Shown: positions 1 to 7,898 of the stretch, piece by piece
How positions within the stretch are numbered: the first letter of the stretch is position 1
Layout of the letters: each line of letters starts with the position of its first letter
Source: Sphingomonadaceae bacterium
GTDB taxonomy: Bacteria; Pseudomonadota; Alphaproteobacteria; Sphingomonadales; Sphingomonadaceae
Reading direction: 5' to 3'
DNA length: 37,547 bases
NCBI GenBank assembly: GCA_947476735.1
Contig: CANJRZ010000009.1
Location: forward strand, 1 to 37,547
Notes under the pieces: generated by a model
What the model was told of the DNA's origin: nothing
What the model saw: only the letters and a program-made list of their open reading frames with translations
Databases searched by the model: none
Program-made: the position numbers and the translations under genes

Positions 1-137
1 GCCGCGCGGTCGGGATCGATCGGCTGCATCAGCCCCCGCTGCAGCCCCTGGGCCGCGACGAAATCATCCTCCTTCTGGCAAAGCACGTCGACCAGCGCAT
101 TGCCGATCGCGAGGATATCGTAGCGGGGTGAGGCCAT
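1..137 (-). CDS. PfkB-family kinase, adenosine-kinase-like (N-terminus only)
   Basis: Only the first 45 codons are in the window; the gene continues past base 1. The start is the ATG whose complement is at 135-137. The visible protein begins MASPRYDILAIGNALVDVL and continues with a Gln/Met/Asp-rich stretch. The 'ILAIGNALVDVL' strand-and-glycine pattern is how PfkB ribokinase/adenosine kinase proteins begin, and alphaproteobacterial 'adenosine kinases' look very similar. Such enzymes transfer phosphate from ATP to a nucleoside or sugar hydroxyl in the cytosol. The catalytic aspartate and anion hole lie outside the window, so the substrate cannot be assigned. It lies 31 bases downstream of the GST gene on the same strand and may share its transcript. 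Confidence 0.75.
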   Translation of the reverse strand, partial: MASPRYDILAIGNALVDVLCQKEDDFVAAQGLQRGLMQPIDPDRA

Positions 138-168
138 GGCTCGCCCCTAACCGAACAATGTCACCGGC

Positions 169-819
169 TCAATCGCGGCCCTCAGGGGCGCCGAGCGGGA
201 AATAATGACGGAAGGGCCGGGCCTCGTCGAGCGCGCGGGCATAGCTGGGCCGGGCGAGCAGTCGGGCCCGGTAGGCCCGGAGTGCTTCGAAGCGCTCGGG
301 GATCTCGTAACTCCAGTCGGCATAAAGGAGCTGGGGTGCCGCCGAACAATCGGCCATGCCGAAATCGCCCGCCACCCACTCGCGATCCTTCATCCGCTCG
401 TCGAGCAGCGCATAGGCCGTGTCGAACATGGCCCGCCAACGCGACCCGTCGTCCGGCGACTCGCGGCCGATCGCCGCATAGACCATGCGCTGCTGCGGAT
501 AGGCAATGTAATTGTCGAAGAAGCGATCCCACATCCGGACTTCCGCCGCGGCGAGCGGATCGGCGGGGATCAGCCGCGGCGCATCGGGAAAGCGCGCCTC
601 GACATATTCGATGATCCCGGTCGCCTCGAAGATCAGCCTGCCGTCGTCGATCAGGATCGGAAAGCGCCCGACGGGCCAGAGCGCCGCGAACTCGCCCGCC
701 ACCGGCTCGCTGCCGTCGAGCAGCTTCTCCTCGAAGGTCACGCTCTTCTCGTAGAGCGCGGCTTTCGCCTTCTGGCAGTAAGACGAGAAGGGGTGGGAGT
801 AGAGCTGGAGCGCTTTCAC
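169..819 (-). CDS. Glutathione S-transferase family protein
   Basis: A 216-residue protein of the usual soluble GST length. The N-terminal thioredoxin-like half starts with a beta strand, then SHPFSSYCQK, where a Ser or Cys near residues 12-15 would activate glutathione. The cis-proline is at F53-P54, and the glutathione gamma-glutamyl contact motif EAT is at 65-67. The C-terminal half is all-helical, as expected, with the 'DFGMADCSAAP' N-capping box near residue 150. Family role: conjugation, isomerisation or peroxidase chemistry with glutathione in the cytosol. The gene lies only 4 bases downstream of the PhyH-like gene, so the two are almost certainly cotranscribed and may act on one compound. 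The subclass and substrate are not determinable here. Confidence 0.9.
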   Translation of the reverse strand: MKALQLYSHPFSSYCQKAKAALYEKSVTFEEKLLDGSEPVAGEFAALWPVGRFPILIDDGRLIFEATGIIEYVEARFPDAPRLIPADPLAAAEVRMWDRFFDNYIAYPQQRMVYAAIGRESPDDGSRWRAMFDTAYALLDERMKDREWVAGDFGMADCSAAPQLLYADWSYEIPERFEALRAYRARLLARPSYARALDEARPFRHYFPLGAPEGRD

Positions 820-823
820 AGGA

Positions 824-1669
824 TCACCTCTTCGATTCGGGAACGAACTGAACCGGCTCCCTGGCCTTCACCGTCGCCGTCGCATATTCCTCCACCCCCT
901 CCTGGATCAGGAAGGCGGCTGGCACATTGGGGATCAGGTCGAGCCCCAGCCAGGCGCGCATCGGCTGCGACATGCCAGCCTTCACCTCCTCCGACAGCGC
1001 CACGTTCCAGTTGACCTGGGCCCGCAGGAACGACACCGAATAATAGCCGAACAACAGGCAGCGCTCCTCGTCGGCGGTCACATTGGCGCCTGAGGTGTGC
1101 CAGACGCGTCCCTCCATCACGACGATCGATCCGGCCTTTGCCTCGAATGGCGTCAGCCGGCTCAACGCGTCCGCGGGGACATCGGCGCGGGTGCGCCAGT
1201 GGTGACTGCCGGGGATGAAGCAAGTCGCGCCGTTCGCGGCATGGACGTCGGTGAGGCACCAGATGATGTTGACCGACCAGGGCTGCGCCCAGGGCTGGGG
1301 TGCGACAAAGCTTTGATCGGAATGGAGCGGCATCGAGCCCGAACCCGGCAGTGCAATATTGGCGGTGAAGTTCGAGATGCAGAAGTCGGGCCCGATCACC
1401 GCGCGGACCATTTCGAGCGCCGTCTCGTTCTGGATCATGTCGCGAAACAGAGGATCGCCGTCGATCAGGTTGAGCGCCCGGACATTCCGGTTGTTGGGAT
1501 CGATCCCTGCGAGTTCGGTGGTGATGCCGTCGCGCCTGTTCGCTTCGATCACCGACCAGACGCGTCGATGCGCCGCAGCGGCCTCGTCACGCCGGATCAC
1601 GTCGGGGACGACGCACCAACCCTCGCGATCGAGCTGCGCTCGCCGTTCTTCCGTGGCTGCCTGACTCAT
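824..1669 (-). CDS. Phytanoyl-CoA dioxygenase (PhyH) family protein
   Basis: A 281-residue non-heme Fe(II)/2-oxoglutarate oxygenase. The facial triad is visible: H116 and D118 in 'PLHSDQSF', and H191 in 'RVWHTSGAN'. R203 in 'EERCLLFGYY' is placed to bind the 2-oxoglutarate carboxylate. 'FIPGSHHWR' (151-159) is the conserved PhyH strand before the distal histidine. Members hydroxylate small lipids, acyl-CoAs or natural products in the cytosol. The start ATG at 1669 gives 'MSQAATEERRAQLDREGW', where the 'L-x-x-x-G-[WY]' opening is normal for PhyH proteins. It leads a leftward unit with the GST gene (4-base gap) and diverges from an SCP2-like gene, so a hydrolytic/oxidative catabolic role is plausible but inferred. 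Confidence 0.88.
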   Translation of the reverse strand: MSQAATEERRAQLDREGWCVVPDVIRRDEAAAAHRRVWSVIEANRRDGITTELAGIDPNNRNVRALNLIDGDPLFRDMIQNETALEMVRAVIGPDFCISNFTANIALPGSGSMPLHSDQSFVAPQPWAQPWSVNIIWCLTDVHAANGATCFIPGSHHWRTRADVPADALSRLTPFEAKAGSIVVMEGRVWHTSGANVTADEERCLLFGYYSVSFLRAQVNWNVALSEEVKAGMSQPMRAWLGLDLIPNVPAAFLIQEGVEEYATATVKAREPVQFVPESKR

Positions 1670-1786
1670 TTCTGGTCTCCGATCATCATGTGCGATAGCA
1701 GCGCGCCTTCCCGCTGGTCCAATAGCGGTCGCTTATTGACGCAGACGCGTCGCAATGGCCTGATTGTCCGAAGGGGGGAAATCGCC
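1670..1786. promoter_or_regulatory. Divergent intergenic region, likely promoters for PhyH-like and SCP2-like genes
   Basis: These 117 bases separate the leftward PhyH-GST unit from the rightward SCP2-amidohydrolase genes, so promoters for both directions must lie here or inside the flanking genes. A purine-rich stretch 'aaggggggaa' at 1771-1780 is the ribosome binding site of the rightward gene (start 1787). I see no convincing -35/-10 pair and no clear operator palindrome. Confidence 0.5.
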
Positions 1787-2227
1787 ATGGCCGACAAAAG
1801 CCGGTTCCTCAGCGAAGACTGGGCCGCGGCTCTGCAGGAGGAAGCGCAACGCATCCTCGACGCCATGCCGTGCGGCGATGTTGCCATCTATATCTACATT
1901 GAGCGGTTTACCGATGCGCCCGACCCCGGCACGCCCGACAAGCGGCCCGGCTATCGGATGGATATTGTCAACGGGCGGGTGCGTGTCCGCCTCGGCGTTG
2001 GCGACGACGAGATCGCCAATGCCGTGGTGGTGATGGACCATGATGCCGCGCATGCGACGCTCGGTGTCCGTTCCGGGCCTGAGATGGACGAACTCGCACA
2101 GCTTGCCATCGCCCAAGGGAAGCTGCAGCTGACAGGCTCGCTGGACGGCATGCCGATCGACATGGCCGCGCTTCATGATGCGATGCTCGCGCGTACCCTC
2201 ACGCAAATTCCGGCCGGCCATAGGTGA
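1787..2227 (+). CDS. SCP2 sterol-binding-domain-like protein
   Basis: A 146-residue protein starting at ATG 1787 behind a purine-rich ribosome binding site. An upstream in-frame extension exists, but it only overlaps the divergent gene. The layout fits the SCP-2 lipid-carrier fold: an N-terminal helix (WAAALQEEAQRIL), a beta region 'YRMDIVNGRVRVRLG', then 'AVVVMDHDAAHATL', and a closing helix with 'QGKLQLTGSLDGM' near 113-125. That last segment resembles the 'GKLKVKGD' strand of SCP2 proteins. Such proteins bind hydrophobic ligands such as sterols or acyl-CoAs. It precedes an amidohydrolase gene by 113 bases on the same strand. The fold call is by pattern only, and a different small alpha/beta fold remains possible. 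Confidence 0.6.
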   Translation: MADKSRFLSEDWAAALQEEAQRILDAMPCGDVAIYIYIERFTDAPDPGTPDKRPGYRMDIVNGRVRVRLGVGDDEIANAVVVMDHDAAHATLGVRSGPEMDELAQLAIAQGKLQLTGSLDGMPIDMAALHDAMLARTLTQIPAGHR

Positions 2228-2340
2228 TATTGTCTCTGACCCATCATGCCGGATCGGACCGATTTTCGAAGACGAAGCTGTTTGTGCCCGGCGCCTGATT
2301 GCGAAATAAGTCCGCCACGACCTGAAAGGAGCCAGCCACA

Positions 2341-3501
2341 ATGATCGATACGGCCTTGCGCGAGAAATTGTCGGTCGGCCATGGCCAGGGTCTGGTGGTC
2401 AACCGAACCGCGCAAAAGCCTGCGGTGCCGGCGCGCGAGACCATCGTCTCGGCCGATAATCATTATCCGCTGATCGACGATATCTTCCACGAGGCCTTTC
2501 CGGCGCGACTGAAGGACCGCGCTCCGCGCATCTGGCTCGACGAACAATCGGGCGTCTACCAGATCGGCGAACTGTTTCAGTCCGTCTTTCCTCCGACCGC
2601 CAATGCCGAACTGCACGGGATCGAGGCGCATCCGGGCGCCCGAAGCCTCCCGGCACGGCTGGCCGATCTCGACGCCGAGGGCATCACACAGGAGATCGCC
2701 TTCCCGCAGATCCTCCAGCTCTACTTCCGCCATCCCGACGTCGAGGTGCGCGAGCTGATCTACGCCACCTACAACACCTATATGATCGAAGTGCAGCGCG
2801 CCTCAAACGGCCGCGTCTTCCCGGTCGCCATCCCCAATTTCTGGGACCCGGCCAAGGCGCCGGCTTCAATCCGCAGCATCGCCGCGATGGGGTTCAAGTC
2901 GATCCTGCTCCCGAACATGCCCGGCAAGCAGCCGAACGGCGAGCCTGTGGTCTATAACAGCCCCGATTATGACCCGGTGTTCTCGGCGATCGAGGAAACG
3001 GGAATTGTCATCTGTCACCATATTGGTGAGACCTTCATGCAGGAAGGAATCAACGGGATCGGCTGCCGGCTGATGCACGATCTGAGCCCCGATCTCTTCC
3101 GGCTCCATTTCGGCCGTTATGTGTTCGGCCGCATCCTCGACAAGCATCCCGGCCTGAAGATCGTCTTCTGCGAGGCCGGTATCGCCTGGGCGGCAAATGC
3201 GATCCAGGACGCCGAGATGATCTGCAATGCCCATGCCACAATGTTCGACAGCCGGCCCGATCTGCGGCCGGTCGACTATTGGCACCGCAACTGCTGGACC
3301 AGCTTCATGACCGACATTCCGGGCTTGCGGCTGCTCGACATTGTCGGCGCCGATCGTGTGCTGTGGAGCGTCGACTATCCCCATAATGAAGGGACGTTCG
3401 GCTATTCGCAGGACAGCATGCAGCTCGTCCGTGACGCCGTCTCGCAGGACCAGGCCGCCCGCATCCTGGGCGGCACGGCAATCGACCTGTTCGGGCTGTA
3501 A
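2341..3501 (+). CDS. Metal-dependent amidohydrolase (Amidohydro_2 type)
   Basis: A 386-residue TIM-barrel hydrolase. Candidate metal or catalytic residues are D39-x-H41 (in 'SADNHY'), H226/H227 ('VICHHIGE'), E278 ('VFCEAGIAW') and D345 ('WSVDYPHNEGTFGYS'). This is the set and order of the amidohydrolase_2 group, which includes decarboxylases such as ACMSD-like enzymes and hydrolases of catabolic pathways. The 'WxxDYPHxEGTF' ending is typical of members found in aromatic or xenobiotic degradation loci of alphaproteobacteria. The start has a strong ribosome binding site, 'aaaggag', 8 bases before ATG 2341. The neighbouring SCP2-like gene and the divergent oxygenase/GST pair suggest small-molecule catabolism. 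The actual substrate is unknown. Confidence 0.88.
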   Translation: MIDTALREKLSVGHGQGLVVNRTAQKPAVPARETIVSADNHYPLIDDIFHEAFPARLKDRAPRIWLDEQSGVYQIGELFQSVFPPTANAELHGIEAHPGARSLPARLADLDAEGITQEIAFPQILQLYFRHPDVEVRELIYATYNTYMIEVQRASNGRVFPVAIPNFWDPAKAPASIRSIAAMGFKSILLPNMPGKQPNGEPVVYNSPDYDPVFSAIEETGIVICHHIGETFMQEGINGIGCRLMHDLSPDLFRLHFGRYVFGRILDKHPGLKIVFCEAGIAWAANAIQDAEMICNAHATMFDSRPDLRPVDYWHRNCWTSFMTDIPGLRLLDIVGADRVLWSVDYPHNEGTFGYSQDSMQLVRDAVSQDQAARILGGTAIDLFGL

Positions 3502-3562
3502 TCCGTCGCGGTTCGTACATCCGAGGCTTGCACTTGGCGGACACAGGTGCTGTTCGACAGCA

Positions 3563-3937
3563 ATGACTCCAGACCGCTCGCTCTCGCTGACCCTCCTCGT
3601 CCTGCTCGCCGGGTGCGGACCGACCACCGAACAAAGCCCGCTCGTTTCCGTACCGCCGCCACCGGTCCGCATCGAGGCCGGGCTCGACCGGGTGCTCGGA
3701 CAGGACGCGCGAGCGCTGATCAGCCTGTTCGGCGCGCCCAATCAGGACGTTCGCGAGGAGCCGGCCCGCAAGCTGCAATATGCGACCAGCGTCTGCGTCC
3801 TCGATGCCTATCTCTACCCGCCGGGGCCGGGCCGCGAACCGCTCGTCGCCCATGTCGATGCCCGGCTGCCGACCGGCGAGGATATCGACCGCGCTTCCTG
3901 CATCGCCGCGCTCGTCCGACGCAAGGAAGCGCGATAG
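3563..3937 (+). CDS. Small lipoprotein of unknown function
   Basis: A 124-residue protein. The start at ATG 3563 gives a short signal peptide, MTPDRSLSLTLLVLLAGC, whose L-A-G-C lipobox marks Cys18 for lipidation, so the product should be anchored in a membrane facing the periplasm. The mature part begins with a Pro-rich linker (VSVPPPPVRIEA). A compact domain follows with 'DARALISLFGAPNQDVREEPARKLQY' and two cysteines ('SVCVLDAYLY', 'ASCIAAL') that could form a disulfide. The motif reminds me of small sphingomonad lipoproteins annotated only as hypothetical. It lies 61 bases after the amidohydrolase gene on the same strand, and no functional link is evident. Confidence 0.75.
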   Translation: MTPDRSLSLTLLVLLAGCGPTTEQSPLVSVPPPPVRIEAGLDRVLGQDARALISLFGAPNQDVREEPARKLQYATSVCVLDAYLYPPGPGREPLVAHVDARLPTGEDIDRASCIAALVRRKEAR

Positions 3938-4025
3938 AGCTTCGGCTACCGAGGAGATTGACCGCTGAGATCATCGACAGGCGCACCGCCCCGGTGAACA
4001 AGACCATAGTGAGATGGGGGTCCGA

Positions 4026-4850
4026 ATGACCGACGCGCACCGCGAAGCTTATGCCATGCTCGGCCGCAGTGGACCGATCGAGACCAGACTTGGCAAGGCG
4101 ATCATCTCGCTGATCGAGCCCGCGCCGGGCCAGGAGCAGGACTATAATCGCTGGTATGAGGACGATCATGCCTACATCAGCGCCTTTGCACTGCCATGGG
4201 TGTTCGCCGGCAAGCGCTGGGTAGCGACCCGCAGGCTGCGTGAGATGCGCACGTCAGCGAGCAATGCGGTGACCGACACTGTCGATCTCGGCTGCTATCT
4301 CGCTGCCTACTGGCTCATCGACGGGCGTTATGAGGATTTCCTCGCCTTCGCACGACCGCTGGTGACCGAACGTCTCGTGCCCGAAGGCCGGATGAAGCCT
4401 CCGCGCACCCATATCTTCACCAACGACCAAGACTATCTGGGCGCGGTCTATCGCGATGAGCGCGGCCCGCGCGATATCCACGCGCTGAGCTACCCCTATG
4501 CCGGCCTCGCCCTGCAGGTGGTTGACGCGCCGAGCGCCGAAGCCCGTCCTGCACTCGAACGATGGCTGCGCGAGGATCATCTGCCGCAGGTCCTCGCCGG
4601 CTCACCCGCCGCGATGACCCTGATCTTTGCGGCAACACCGCCGGTCCGACCCAAGGCCGGGATCGACTGGTACGATCGGCGCCTGACCCTGATGACATTT
4701 TTGGAAACTGAACCCGACGGCATCTGGGCCGATCTGTTTACACCACAGGACGCGCGCATCGCCGAGAGCGGGCTCGGCAAGGTCGAGCTATCGTCGCCCT
4801 TTCTTCCGACCCTGCCGGGAACGGATCGCTATGTGGACGAACTGCGCTGA
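4026..4850 (+). CDS. Putative tandem dimeric alpha-beta-barrel protein, function unknown
   Basis: A 274-residue protein. I chose ATG 4026 over the in-frame ATG at 4014 because 'gatgggggt' sits as a ribosome binding site before the later start. The protein looks duplicated: 'NRWYEDDH' (41-48) and 'ERWLREDH' (178-185) share an R-W-x-x-[ED]-D-H core 137 residues apart. Each follows a hydrophobic strand ('KAIISLIEPAPG', 'LALQVVDAPS') and precedes another strand. That is the strand-helix-strand pattern of ferredoxin-like dimeric alpha-beta barrels (EthD/NIPSNAP/Dabb-like), here probably forming the barrel within one chain. Such folds occur in accessory enzymes of degradation pathways and in heme- or antibiotic-related proteins. 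No catalytic role can be assigned. It follows the lipoprotein gene by 88 bases. Confidence 0.65.
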   Translation: MTDAHREAYAMLGRSGPIETRLGKAIISLIEPAPGQEQDYNRWYEDDHAYISAFALPWVFAGKRWVATRRLREMRTSASNAVTDTVDLGCYLAAYWLIDGRYEDFLAFARPLVTERLVPEGRMKPPRTHIFTNDQDYLGAVYRDERGPRDIHALSYPYAGLALQVVDAPSAEARPALERWLREDHLPQVLAGSPAAMTLIFAATPPVRPKAGIDWYDRRLTLMTFLETEPDGIWADLFTPQDARIAESGLGKVELSSPFLPTLPGTDRYVDELR

Positions 4851-4913
4851 CTGAGCCTTTGCGAGTCATCAGGTGAGTCCACATGACTACAAAATGCTCT
4901 GGAGCCTCGCGAC

Positions 4914-5663
4914 TCAGGCGGCGACCTGGACCTGATTACGGCCGCGGCGCTTCGCAGAATACATGGCCTGATCGGCGCGTCTGAGCCCCTCCTCGACCGA
5001 GACCGATCCCTGCTCCGAGGCGATGCCGATACTGACGGTCGGTTGCACCGCTCGCGTTCCCTCGACCTGAATTCGGAGCTGTTCGACACCGGCGCGCAGT
5101 GTTTCGGCCACGGCAACGGCCGCTTCGACGTCGGTCCTGGCGAGATATATCGCGAACTCCTCGCCGCCGATCCGGCCACACAGGTCGGTCGGACCAATCC
5201 CTGTGACCAATGCCGCGGCAACCCGCTGCAGCACACGGTCACCCACATCGTGACCAAATTTGTCGTTGATCGACTTGAAATTGTCGATGTCGATATGAAG
5301 GAAGGCACCGTTGCCGCGGCCGGGCAGATCTGCCGCACGCTGGAAGAACGTCGCACGGTTGATGAGGCCGGTCATCTGATCCAGATCGGCGAAGCGTTGC
5401 AAGGCCTGGAAGGCCTCGCGTAACTCCCGGCTCAAACGCAGATTTTGTTCACTTTGCCGTACCAGCAAATAGCATACCGGTGCCGATATCACCGCCGGAC
5501 AGGCGGCGCCGAAATACCAATATGGGTTTGGAATCTGCATGTCGGGAAAACGGGAGACGACCCACATCAACGTCAATGTGGTAGCGACCGAAAAGGCGAC
5601 GCCCGCCGCCACCCGCAGAAAGGGTGGCATTCGGCGAATGTCATCGCGCAGCAGCGCATGCAA
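4914..5663 (-). CDS. Membrane-bound diguanylate cyclase (GGDEF)
   Basis: A 249-residue protein. Two hydrophobic segments at about 15-36 and 48-67 should anchor it in the inner membrane. A short helix 70-92 then leads into a GGDEF domain: 'DQMTGLINRATF' at 95-106, the metal-binding 'HIDIDNFKSIND' at 123-134, and the active-site loop GGEEF at 166-170. The intact loop predicts c-di-GMP synthesis from two GTP. The allosteric I-site (RxxD ending five residues before the loop) reads G157-P-T-D160, so its arginine is missing and product inhibition may be weak. There is no recognisable periplasmic sensor domain beyond the short hairpin. It lies 60 bases downstream of nadE on the same strand. Confidence 0.92.
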   Translation of the reverse strand: MHALLRDDIRRMPPFLRVAAGVAFSVATTLTLMWVVSRFPDMQIPNPYWYFGAACPAVISAPVCYLLVRQSEQNLRLSRELREAFQALQRFADLDQMTGLINRATFFQRAADLPGRGNGAFLHIDIDNFKSINDKFGHDVGDRVLQRVAAALVTGIGPTDLCGRIGGEEFAIYLARTDVEAAVAVAETLRAGVEQLRIQVEGTRAVQPTVSIGIASEQGSVSVEEGLRRADQAMYSAKRRGRNQVQVAA

Positions 5664-5722
5664 TTCGGCCGGGCGGACGCGCTCAAAGGCGCTCGCTTCG
5701 CCTCGTCGCTTCGCCGGCCGGC

Positions 5723-7786
5723 TCAGCCCACCTCTCCATCGAGCGCTGCCGCGAGCTCGTCGAGCCAGACCTGCGCAGTGCCGTCAGAAGGCGCGCGCCA
5801 ATCGCCGCGTGGCGAAAGTGCACCTCCACCCGACACTTTGGGTCCGTTCGGAATCGCCGTGCGCTTGAACTGGCTGATCGTGAAGAAGCGAAACAGGAAT
5901 TTCTCGAGCCAGCTTCGGATCGTCGCGAGATCATAGCTGTTGCGCTGATCGGCGGGCAAACCGGCCGGCCAAAGCCCTGCCTCGGCGTCCTTCCAGGCAT
6001 GCCAGGCGAAGAAGGCGATTTTCGAAGGTTTGAGGCCCAGCCGCACGACATGATGGAGGAAGAAGTCGTTCAGCTCATAGGGGCCAACCTTAGATTCGGT
6101 GCTCTGGATCGCCCCGCTCGCATCGGCAGGAATCAACTCGGGCGAAATTTCGGTGCCCAGGATCGAGATCAATATGGCGTCGGTGGCGGCGTCGAACTGA
6201 CTGGTCCCTACGCACCATCGGATCAGATATTGAATGAGCGTCTTAGGCACGCCGGCGTTGACGCCATAATGGCTCATCTGGTCGCCGACGCCATAGGTGC
6301 ACCAACCCAGGCCGAGTTCGCTCAGGTCGCCGGTGCCGATCACGAAGCCGCCATGCTGATTGGCGAGGCGGAACAGATAGTCGGTCCGCAGGCCCGCCTG
6401 CACATTTTCGAAGGCGATGTCGTAGACAGGTTCGCCGCTGGCGAAGGGGTGGCCGATGTCGCCGAGCATCTGGGTCGCCGCCGGCCGGATGTCGATCTCT
6501 TCCGCAGTGATGCCCAGCGCGCGCATCAGCGCCCAGGCATTCGCCCTGGTACCATCGCCGGTGGCGAAGCCGGGCATTGTGTAGCCGCGGATCGTGGTGC
6601 GCGGCAGGCCGAGCTGGTCGCAGACCTTGGCGGCGACGATGAGCGCATGGGTTGAATCCAAGCCTCCCGACACGCCGATCACCATCGCCCTGCTATGGGT
6701 CGCCTTGAACCGCTTCGCGAGACCCTCGACCTGGATGTTGAAGGCTTCGTAGCAATCGGCGTCCAGCTCGCGCGGGTCGGCGGGCACGAACGGGAAACGG
6801 GCGACCGTCCGCCTGAGGCCAATATCGTCGAACCCCGGCCGATGCACGAACCCGATGGCGCGGAAGCGCGTCTCGGGATGGCCATTGGCCGCAGCGCAAT
6901 CGTTGAAAGTGCCCATGCGCATCCGCTCGAGCCGGATCCGCGCGACATCGACATCGGCAGCGATGAGCTCGGGCTCGGTACCGAATCGGCCCGATTCTGC
7001 GAGCACCGTACCCATTTCGTGGATCATCGCCTGGCCGTCCCAGGCGAGGTCGGTGGTGCTTTCACCCGGGCCGCTTGCCGAATAGCAATAGGCCGCAATC
7101 GCGCGCATCGATTGCGCGGCGGCGAGCAACGCACGTTCGCGAGCCTTGCCGATGATGATATTCGACGCCGACAGGTTGCAGAGGATCAGCGCGCCGGCCA
7201 TCGCCCCCGTGGTCGAAGGCGGCAGCGGCGCCCAATAATCCTCGCAGATTTCGACATGGAAGATGAAGTCGGCAAGGTCGTCCGCCGCAAAGAGCAGGTC
7301 TGGCCCGAACGGAACGCTTTGCCCGCACAGATGCATGTCGAGACCGGCAAGACCATGGCCAGGCGCGAACCAGCGCTTCTCATAATATTCGCGATAATTG
7401 GGCAGAAAGCTCTTGGGCACGACGCCGAGGATCCGGCCGCGCGAAACGACCACCGCTGTGTTGTACAACCGTCCGTTGCGGCGGATCGGGGCGCCGACCA
7501 GAAGCACCGGCCTGAGCCCCACGCTCGCCGCGACGATTTCGGCCAGCCCGGCTTCGACCCGGTCGAGCTGAGCATCCTGGAGGTGGAGATCGTCTAGCGC
7601 ATAGGAGGAGAGTGCCAGTTCGGGCAGCACGAGCAGGTCGATGCCCTCCGCATCGGCCTTACGGCCAAGGTCGATGATGCCGGCCGCATTGGCTGCAACG
7701 TCGCCAACGCTGGCGATCGGCGTCCCCGCGCCGACGCGAACAAATCCATGCGTGTGGATCGAGCGAAATGGGCTGGCACCGGGCAT
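5723..7786 (-). CDS. nadE: Glutamine-dependent NAD(+) synthetase
   Basis: A 687-residue two-domain enzyme that makes NAD from nicotinate adenine dinucleotide, ATP and glutamine-derived ammonia. The N-terminal nitrilase-type glutaminase carries its triad: E56 ('VLPELALSSY'), K125 ('VVPKSFLPNYREYYE') and C181 ('FHVEICEDYW'). The C-terminal synthetase has the ATP-binding P-loop 'VSGGLDST' at 372-379. Further synthetase motifs 'IGTGDLSELGLGWCTYG' and 'VPKTLIQYLIRW' come near the end. The length matches the long glutamine-using form rather than the short ammonia-only NadE. The start at ATG 7786 is the only methionine before conserved sequence. It is sandwiched between two diguanylate cyclase genes on the same strand. 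Confidence 0.97.
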   Translation of the reverse strand: MPGASPFRSIHTHGFVRVGAGTPIASVGDVAANAAGIIDLGRKADAEGIDLLVLPELALSSYALDDLHLQDAQLDRVEAGLAEIVAASVGLRPVLLVGAPIRRNGRLYNTAVVVSRGRILGVVPKSFLPNYREYYEKRWFAPGHGLAGLDMHLCGQSVPFGPDLLFAADDLADFIFHVEICEDYWAPLPPSTTGAMAGALILCNLSASNIIIGKARERALLAAAQSMRAIAAYCYSASGPGESTTDLAWDGQAMIHEMGTVLAESGRFGTEPELIAADVDVARIRLERMRMGTFNDCAAANGHPETRFRAIGFVHRPGFDDIGLRRTVARFPFVPADPRELDADCYEAFNIQVEGLAKRFKATHSRAMVIGVSGGLDSTHALIVAAKVCDQLGLPRTTIRGYTMPGFATGDGTRANAWALMRALGITAEEIDIRPAATQMLGDIGHPFASGEPVYDIAFENVQAGLRTDYLFRLANQHGGFVIGTGDLSELGLGWCTYGVGDQMSHYGVNAGVPKTLIQYLIRWCVGTSQFDAATDAILISILGTEISPELIPADASGAIQSTESKVGPYELNDFFLHHVVRLGLKPSKIAFFAWHAWKDAEAGLWPAGLPADQRNSYDLATIRSWLEKFLFRFFTISQFKRTAIPNGPKVSGGGALSPRGDWRAPSDGTAQVWLDELAAALDGEVG

Positions 7787-7898
7787 TCAGGGCTCTTGCG
7801 CTGTTGCAGTCGTTCCGCCCCATAGAGGAAGAGGAGCCGAAGCGCCAATCACGCGGCGGGGCCAGCCTTCGCGGAAATGGCTCTGCAATGGGGCAAGC

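Noticed and set aside
1097-1786. Upstream extension of the SCP2-like gene
   Set aside because: The in-frame extension lies wholly over the divergent PhyH gene. The ribosome binding site and homologous pattern both point to ATG 1787.
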